Assembly: GCA_018241335.1 (NCBI GenBank)
Contig: JAFEEA010000018.1
Span: forward strand, 1 to 35,336
Source of the DNA: Pseudomonadota bacterium
GTDB taxonomy: Bacteria; Pseudomonadota; Alphaproteobacteria; Caulobacterales; Caulobacteraceae
Direction of reading: 5' to 3'
Length of the DNA stretch: 35,336 bases
In this document: positions 28,544 through 35,336 of the stretch, in pieces
Layout: each line of letters begins with the position of its first letter
How positions within the stretch are numbered: position 1 is the stretch's first letter
The notes under the pieces: model-generated
Told to the model about the DNA's origin: nothing
Seen by the model: the letters and a program-made list of their open reading frames with translations, nothing else
Database searches by the model: none
Position numbers and translations under genes: made by a program

Positions 28544-29856
28544 TCGTCTCCTCCGGGCGCGCGTTCGGTCCAGGCGTCGAGGTCGCGTTCGAGGCCCATG
28601 TAGGCCAGGCCCGAGGCGATGGAGACCAGTTCGCCCCCGCCCTCCAGCTTGGCCTCGCCGAAGCGGTCGGCGAACAGGCGGCGCACCGCCGGGACGAAGG
28701 ACGAGCCACCCGTCAGGAACACACGGTCGACCCCTTCCGGGCCAAGGCCGGCGGCGGCCATGGCCTGGTCCACGGCGCCCTCGATGGCGGCGAGCTCGGG
28801 CGCGATCCAGCCTTCGAACTCGGACCGGCGCACCGGCTTCTCGATCAGGATGTCGCCGGCCTCGAAGCGGAAGGTCGCCGCCTCATCGGCCGACAGGGCT
28901 TCCTTCAGGCGCGAGACCGACTGGTAGAGCCGGTAGCCGTGGTTGTCGTCCAGCAGCTCCACCAGGCGGGCGATCTTGTCAGGGTCGGTTGAGGTGCGCA
29001 GCAGGCCGCGGATGTCGCGCATGTCGCGCGAGGCGCGCAGCAGGGCCAGCTGCTCCCAGCGGGCGAAGGCGGTGAAGTAGCGCTGCGGGATGGGGGCGAC
29101 GTTGTCGAAGGTGCGGTAGCTGGTGCCCTTGCCCAGTTCCGGCGAGACCAGGTTGTCGATGATCCGGTAGTCGAAGGCGTCGCCGGCCACGCCCACGCCG
29201 GAATTCGCCAGGGCCGTGGACTGGATCTCGCCGTCCTGGCGGTGGAAGCGCACCAGGGAGAAGTCCGAGGTGCCGCCCCCGAAGTCGGCCACCAGAACGG
29301 TGGCGTCGGCGTTCAGCTTGCGCGCGAAGAAGAAGGCCGCGGCCACCGGCTCGTAGGCATAGCGGATGTCGGTGAAGCCCAGGCGCTCGAAGGCTGTCTG
29401 GTAGCGGTGCACGGCCAGCAGGGGGTCCGGCGCCTGGCCGGCGAAGTTCACTGGCCGGCCGACGATGGCGGTGGCCGGCATCTCGTCCAGGGCGCCGTTG
29501 GCATGGGCGCGCAGGCGCAGGAGGAAGGTCGACAGCAGGTCCTCGAAGCGCCACCGCCGCCCGAGGATCTCGGTCTCCTGGAAGAGGGGGCTGGCGGCGT
29601 AGCTCTTGAACGACTGGATGAACCGCGTCTCCAGCGGCTCTTCCACATAGGCCTCGATGGCCCAGGGACCGGCCTCGACGATGCGGGTGCGCTCGTCCAG
29701 GGGGTCGGCGTGGAAGCTGAGGGCCGAGCGGAAGGCGACGATGTCGCTTCCGTCGTTGGGGAAGACGATGAGGTGGGCGCGGCCGTCCGCGTCCGTGGTC
29801 GAGATGACCGTGTTGGTGGTGCCGAAATCGATACCGATCGCGCCGCGCGTCCGCAT
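28540..29856 (-). CDS. Hsp70-family protein, YegD-like
   Basis: A 438-residue actin/Hsp70-fold ATPase. Phosphate loop 1 GIDFGTTNTVI is at residues 8-18, phosphate loop 2 VADFGGGTSDFSLV near 195, and the adenosine motif VFLTGGSSFVPAVRRLF near 380. Compared with DnaK it lacks the substrate-binding domain and lid, and corresponds in size to E. coli YegD. It is therefore an ATPase without the usual peptide clamp, and its client is unknown. It converges on the PhyH-like gene and shares stop-codon bases with it. The start is ATG at 29856. Confidence 0.93.
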   Translation of the reverse strand: MRTRGAIGIDFGTTNTVISTTDADGRAHLIVFPNDGSDIVAFRSALSFHADPLDERTRIVEAGPWAIEAYVEEPLETRFIQSFKSYAASPLFQETEILGRRWRFEDLLSTFLLRLRAHANGALDEMPATAIVGRPVNFAGQAPDPLLAVHRYQTAFERLGFTDIRYAYEPVAAAFFFARKLNADATVLVADFGGGTSDFSLVRFHRQDGEIQSTALANSGVGVAGDAFDYRIIDNLVSPELGKGTSYRTFDNVAPIPQRYFTAFARWEQLALLRASRDMRDIRGLLRTSTDPDKIARLVELLDDNHGYRLYQSVSRLKEALSADEAATFRFEAGDILIEKPVRRSEFEGWIAPELAAIEGAVDQAMAAAGLGPEGVDRVFLTGGSSFVPAVRRLFADRFGEAKLEGGGELVSIASGLAYMGLERDLDAWTERAPGGDD

Positions 29857-29885
29857 GGCGTGCTCCCGAGACTGGAATGAAGGAA

Positions 29886-29903
29886 AGGCGGGCGCGCCCG
29901 CCT
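29886..29903. repeat. 18-bp GC palindrome between the hsp70-like and malic enzyme genes
   Basis: AGGCGGGCGCGCCCGCCT is a perfect palindrome 30 bases upstream of the Hsp70-like start. It has no loop, so as RNA it would pair only in part. It could be a protein site or a chance GC-rich palindrome. Confidence 0.4.
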
Positions 29904-29972
29904 CCCCCTCCGGGAAGCCGGTCAGCCCCTAGCGATGATGCAACACGCGCGCGCTCACGAGACCATGATCCC

Positions 29973-32264
<2,292 letters not shown>

Positions 32265-32466
32265 ACGGCGTTACTTCCGGGGCGTCGGACTCGAGGCCCG
32301 CGCCTCCCCCCCAATATTTGAAAAGGGGCGCAACCTAGCCGCCACGCACCGGCGGGACAACCGGCGTTCTTGCCTCGTGCCGCGACGTCAGGCGCCCGCC
32401 TTGGGGTCGGGAGCGGCCCCCGGAGGTTCCCGTTGCGTCCCAAACGAGCGCTTTTGCGCCTTGGGA

Positions 32467-32497
32467 TTGACCGGGCCGGCGGCGTTGCGCCTATAGC
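32467..32497 (+). promoter_or_regulatory. Candidate dapB promoter and 300-base divergent spacer
   Basis: The roughly 300-base region 32265-32564 between maeB and dapB holds no gene. A TTGACC (32467-32472) followed by TATAGC (32492-32497) could be a promoter for dapB, although the 19-base spacing is long; shifting the -10 box to CCTATA gives 17. No clear maeB promoter was seen. Confidence 0.35.
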
Positions 32498-32564
32498 GGT
32501 GACGATCCGCGTCCCGGCCCTGCCGGGCGGGGCGGTGGCGGACGCTTCAGGATGGACCTTTCGG

Positions 32565-33359
32565 ATGAGTGACGGGGCGCAAATTCGGGTCGGGATCGCC
32601 GGCGCGCTCGGCCGCATGGGCACGGTGCTGGCCGCCGGGGTGCGCCAGCGGGGCGGCCTGACCCTCTCGGCCCTTTTCGATCGGCCGGGAACCGAGGGCC
32701 AGGCCCTGGGCGACATGACCCTGGTCACCGCCGACGAGGCCCTGGCGACAAGCGACGTGGTCATCGACTTCACCCTGGCCTCGGCCTCGGCGGCCCTGGC
32801 CGCGCGGGCCGCGGCGATCGGCAAGGCGGCCCTGGTGATCGGCTCCACCGGCTTCACCGCCGAGGAGGAGGCGCCTGTGGCGGCGGCGGCGGCCAGGATC
32901 GCCATCGTCAAGTCCGGCAACTATTCCCTGGGGGTCAACATCCTGGCCGGCATCGTCGAGGAGACGGCGCGGCGCCTGCCCGCCGACGACTGGGATATCG
33001 AGGTCGTGGAATCCCACCACAAGCGCAAGATCGACGCGCCCTCGGGCACGGCCCTGATGCTGGGCGAGGCGGCGGCGGACGGGCGGGGCGTGGGCCTGGG
33101 CCAGGTGGCGGCGCGCGCCCGCGACGGCATCACCGGCCCCCGGCGCGAGGGCGATATCGGCTTCGCGGTGCTGCGCGCCGGCGGCATCGTCGGCGAGCAC
33201 AGCGTGATCTTCGCCGCCGAGGACGAGATCCTGACCTTTTCCCATTCGGCCCGGGACCGCAGCCTCTTCGCCCGCGGGGCCCTGGCCGCCACGGCCTGGG
33301 TGGCCGGCCGCCCGGCGGGACTCTACGACATGAAGGACGTGCTCGGCTTCCGGCGCTGA
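32565..33359 (+). CDS. dapB: 4-hydroxy-tetrahydrodipicolinate reductase
   Basis: A 264-residue cytosolic enzyme of lysine and diaminopimelate synthesis that reduces the DapA product with NAD(P)H. The N-terminal nucleotide motif is VGIAGALGRMG (residues 9-19). The catalytic loop VVESHHKRKIDAPSGTA, with its His-His pair and Lys, is complete. GNYSLGVN and FSHSARDRSLFARGAL are also conserved. Diaminopimelate is needed for cell-wall crosslinks, so the gene is essential in most relatives. I chose the ATG at 32565; an upstream frame exists but adds residues with no similarity to DapB, and the length then exceeds the usual 265-270. Confidence 0.95.
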   Translation: MSDGAQIRVGIAGALGRMGTVLAAGVRQRGGLTLSALFDRPGTEGQALGDMTLVTADEALATSDVVIDFTLASASAALAARAAAIGKAALVIGSTGFTAEEEAPVAAAAARIAIVKSGNYSLGVNILAGIVEETARRLPADDWDIEVVESHHKRKIDAPSGTALMLGEAAADGRGVGLGQVAARARDGITGPRREGDIGFAVLRAGGIVGEHSVIFAAEDEILTFSHSARDRSLFARGALAATAWVAGRPAGLYDMKDVLGFRR

Positions 33360-33398
33360 GCCGGCGGCCGGGACCCGGGACAGGGTAAGGAGACTGGC

Positions 33399-34847
33399 AT
33401 GCCCGATATCCTCTCCCTGGACGCCACCGGCCAGCTGGCGGCGCTGGAAAGCGGGCGCATCGGGGCCCTCGACCTGCTGGAAGCCTCGGTGGCCCGCAAC
33501 GCCCAGGTCCACGCCCGGATCAACGCCGTCGTCGCCCAGGACCTCCAGCGCGCCCGCGAGCGGGCCCGGGCGATGGACGACCTGAGGGCCAAGGGCGAGG
33601 TCGTGGGCCCGCTCGCCGGCCTGCCCATGACGGTCAAGGACACCTTCGACGTGGAAGGCATGCCGGCCTCGTCGGGCCTCGACGCCCTGCGCCACCGGCG
33701 GGCAGGCGACGCGGCGGCGGTGGGCCACCTCAAGCGCGCCGGGGCGGTGATATGGGGCAAGACCAACACCCCCGTGATGGCCGGCGACTGGCAGACCTAC
33801 AACGCCCTCCACGGAACCACGAACAATCCCTGGGACCTGGAGCGCACCACGGGCGGATCGTCCGGCGGCTCGGCGGCGGCCCTGGCCAGCGGCGTCTCGG
33901 CGCTGGAGCTGGGGTCCGACATCGGCGGGTCGCTGCGCGTGCCGGCCAGCTTCTGCGGTGTCTTCTCTCACAAGCCGACCTGGGGAATGGTCTCGCAGAT
34001 CGGCCATGTGCCGCCGGCGCCGGGAACCCGCGCCGAACGCGACCTGAACGTGGTCGGCCCCATGGCGCGCTCGGCCCGCGACCTTCGCCTGCTGCTGTCG
34101 GTGATCGAGCACGGCCCCCTGGCCGCCAAGGCCCCGCCGGCGGAACTCAAGGGGCTGAAAGTGGGGCTGTGGCTGGACGAACCGGCCTTCCTCCTCGACG
34201 GCGAGATCCGCCAGGCCGTGGAAGGGTTCGGCGAGGCCCTGCGCGCGGTGGGCGTCGACGTGCGCCCGGTCACCGGCCCCGTGGACGCGCCGGCCCTGCT
34301 GGCCGCCTACCAGGTGCTGCTGGGCTCGGTGGTGGGGACCGACCTTGCCCCCGCTCAGCGCCGATCGCTGGAACGGATGCGCGGGCCGGCCAAGCTGGCG
34401 CGGGCGATGGGCGTCGGGACCGACGGCTGGGCCGGGCTGACCCTGGCCTACACCGCCAGCCATGCCGAATGGCTGGAGGCCAACGAGGTGCGCGCGCGCC
34501 TGGCCGAACAGGTGCGAGACGTCTTCGCCCGCCTGGACGTGATCATCGCCCCGATCACCCCCGTGGCGCCGTTCCCGCACGACCACCGGCCGTTCCAGAA
34601 CCGCACCCTGCGCTGCTCGGACGGAAGCAAGATCCCCTACACCGCCATGCTTCGCTGGATCGCCCTGGCCACGGCGCTGGGCCTGCCCGCCACCGTCGTC
34701 CCCGCCGCCCGCACCCACGAGGGCCTGCCGGTGGGGGTGCAGATCATCGGCCCGCGCGGCGCCGACGGCCGCACCCTGGCCGTGGCCGAGGCCATCGAGC
34801 AGGCCCTGGGCGGCTTCGAAAAGCCGCCGGCCCTGGACGCGGTGTGA
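33399..34847 (+). CDS. Amidase signature family hydrolase
   Basis: A 482-residue amidase with the Ser-cisSer-Lys triad: K80 (MTVKDTFDVEG), Ser in GGSSGGSA (about 154) and nucleophile S178 (DIGGSLRVPASFCGV). The spacing of these residues is the same as in GatA-type enzymes. The Gln/Glu-tRNA amidotransferase has partner genes gatB and gatC, which are absent here, so it is more likely a general amidase of small amides. It follows dapB by 39 bases in the same direction with TAAGGAG upstream and may be co-transcribed. It is not part of the 2-17 kb catabolic region. Confidence 0.92.
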   Translation: MPDILSLDATGQLAALESGRIGALDLLEASVARNAQVHARINAVVAQDLQRARERARAMDDLRAKGEVVGPLAGLPMTVKDTFDVEGMPASSGLDALRHRRAGDAAAVGHLKRAGAVIWGKTNTPVMAGDWQTYNALHGTTNNPWDLERTTGGSSGGSAAALASGVSALELGSDIGGSLRVPASFCGVFSHKPTWGMVSQIGHVPPAPGTRAERDLNVVGPMARSARDLRLLLSVIEHGPLAAKAPPAELKGLKVGLWLDEPAFLLDGEIRQAVEGFGEALRAVGVDVRPVTGPVDAPALLAAYQVLLGSVVGTDLAPAQRRSLERMRGPAKLARAMGVGTDGWAGLTLAYTASHAEWLEANEVRARLAEQVRDVFARLDVIIAPITPVAPFPHDHRPFQNRTLRCSDGSKIPYTAMLRWIALATALGLPATVVPAARTHEGLPVGVQIIGPRGADGRTLAVAEAIEQALGGFEKPPALDAV

Positions 34848-34855
34848 GGGCGTAA

Positions 34856-35001
34856 CCCCTCACCCTCCCACGTCCTGACGGGCGCGGGCCCCTCCCTCTC
34901 CCTCCGGGAGAGGTGTTCACAGTATCGACCTGCGAAGGTTCAATCCCTTCTCCCATCGGGAGAAGGAGGGGCCCGCGCGAGGGCGGCGGGAGGATGAGGG
35001 G
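34856..35001. repeat. Nested palindromic repeat element between the amidase gene and dut
   Basis: The outer arms CCCCTCACCCTCCC (34856-34869) and GGGAGGATGAGGGG (34988-35001) pair with one mismatch. Middle arms GCGCGGGCCCCTCC (34882-34895) and GGAGGGGCCCGCGC (34965-34978) pair perfectly. Two small hairpins lie inside: CCTCTCCC/GGGAGAGG (34895-34913) and CCTTCTCCC/GGGAGAAGG (34946-34966). The last hairpin and the outer arm also occur in the element at 1-52. This looks like a composite, MITE-like non-coding repeat. Confidence 0.8.
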
Positions 35002-35021
35002 ATCAGGCCTCGCCGGGCCGG

Positions 35022-35336
35022 TCAGCGCCCGCCGGTCGATCCGAAGCCGCCGGCGCCGCGGGCGGTGTCGTCCAGACTCTCGACCTCTTCCCAGACGGCC
35101 TGTTCCACCGGCGTGATCAGCAGCTGGGCGATGCGGTCGCCGCGGCGGATGACGAAGTCCTCGGCCCCGTGGTTGATCAGGATCACCTTCACCTCGCCGC
35201 GATAGTCGGCGTCGATGGTGCCAGGGCTGTTGAGGCAGGTGATCCCCGACTTGAAGGCCAGGCCCGAGCGCGGCCGCACCTGCCCCTCGTAGCCGCGCGG
35301 GATGGCCATCATCAGGCCGGTGGGCACGGCGAAACG
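35022..35336 (-). CDS. dut: dUTP diphosphatase, C-terminal part
   Basis: The visible 104 residues carry dUTPase motifs 2-5: [37 protein letters not shown] and the C-terminal [10 protein letters not shown]. The enzyme cleaves dUTP to dUMP and pyrophosphate, which keeps uracil out of DNA and feeds thymidylate synthesis. It works as a trimer whose C-terminal Gly-rich arm closes the neighbour's active site; that arm is intact here. The N-terminus, including motif 1, lies beyond the window edge: the frame is open to the last base. A full protein has about 150 residues. Confidence 0.93.
   Translation of the reverse strand, partial: RFAVPTGLMMAIPRGYEGQVRPRSGLAFKSGITCLNSPGTIDADYRGEVKVILINHGAEDFVIRRGDRIAQLLITPVEQAVWEEVESLDDTARGAGGFGSTGGR

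Noticed and set aside
32370..32564. N-terminal extension of DapB by 65 residues
   Set aside because: The known family begins a few residues before the nucleotide-binding motif, as it does from the ATG at 32565. The extension covers the likely promoter.
33399..34847. Calling the amidase GatA of the tRNA amidotransferase
   Set aside because: The triad spacing matches GatA, but gatB and gatC are absent nearby and other amidases share the signature, so only the family is assigned.

Overview
This is GC-rich DNA with tightly packed genes. Codon-position GC bias is strong enough to keep long antisense frames open. The gene content points to an alphaproteobacterium, most likely Caulobacteraceae (Caulobacter or Phenylobacterium-like): a NodT-type outer-membrane factor, an Hsp20 gene followed by a DUF1150 gene, a siderophore-type TonB receptor serving a catabolic cluster, a Gly/Trp/His-rich secreted protein, and palindromic intergenic repeats of the kind common in that group. 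No rRNA, tRNA, CRISPR array, transposase or phage gene was seen.

Layout. (1) 1-2.1 kb: a repeat, an SDR oxidoreductase and a TauD/TfdA-like dioxygenase. (2) 2.2-11.0 kb, minus strand: a catabolic cluster. Reading in the direction of transcription it holds a GntR/FCD regulator, a TonB-dependent receptor, an MFS transporter, a RutA-like flavin monooxygenase, a RutB-like amidohydrolase, an M20 amidohydrolase and a second TauD-like dioxygenase. (3) 11.3-11.8 kb: a small secreted Gly/Trp/His-rich protein. (4) 17.2-11.8 kb, minus strand: an operon of an IclR regulator, hydantoinase/oxoprolinase subunits A and B, a cupin and a VOC protein, closed by a clear intrinsic terminator. (5) 17.3-22.4 kb: a TetR repressor divergent from a NodT-EmrA-EmrB type tripartite efflux operon, with two near-identical operators. 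(6) 22.5-29.9 kb: a small membrane protein, Hsp20, DUF1150, a periplasmic M16 peptidase, a CheY-like receiver, a hotdog thioesterase, a PhyH dioxygenase and an Hsp70-like protein. (7) 30.0-35.3 kb: malic enzyme (MaeB type), DapB, an amidase and the C-terminal part of dUTPase, which runs off the window.

The most interesting signal joins regions 2 and 4. A palindrome, TCTGAAATTTCAGA, and three related copies lie upstream of the second dioxygenase gene, the TonB receptor gene, the gntR gene and (weakest copy) the iclR-hyuAB operon. I propose that the GntR protein binds it and controls a regulon for uptake, oxidative amide cleavage and hydrolysis of a cyclic amide or N-heterocycle. RutA and RutB homologues are present without RutC-F or a RutG permease, and with a TonB receptor, MFS carrier, M20 hydrolase, Fe(II)/2-oxoglutarate oxygenase and HyuAB instead. 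The pathway is therefore probably not the standard uracil route. The substrate is unknown. Everything here comes from reading the sequence; no database search was run.
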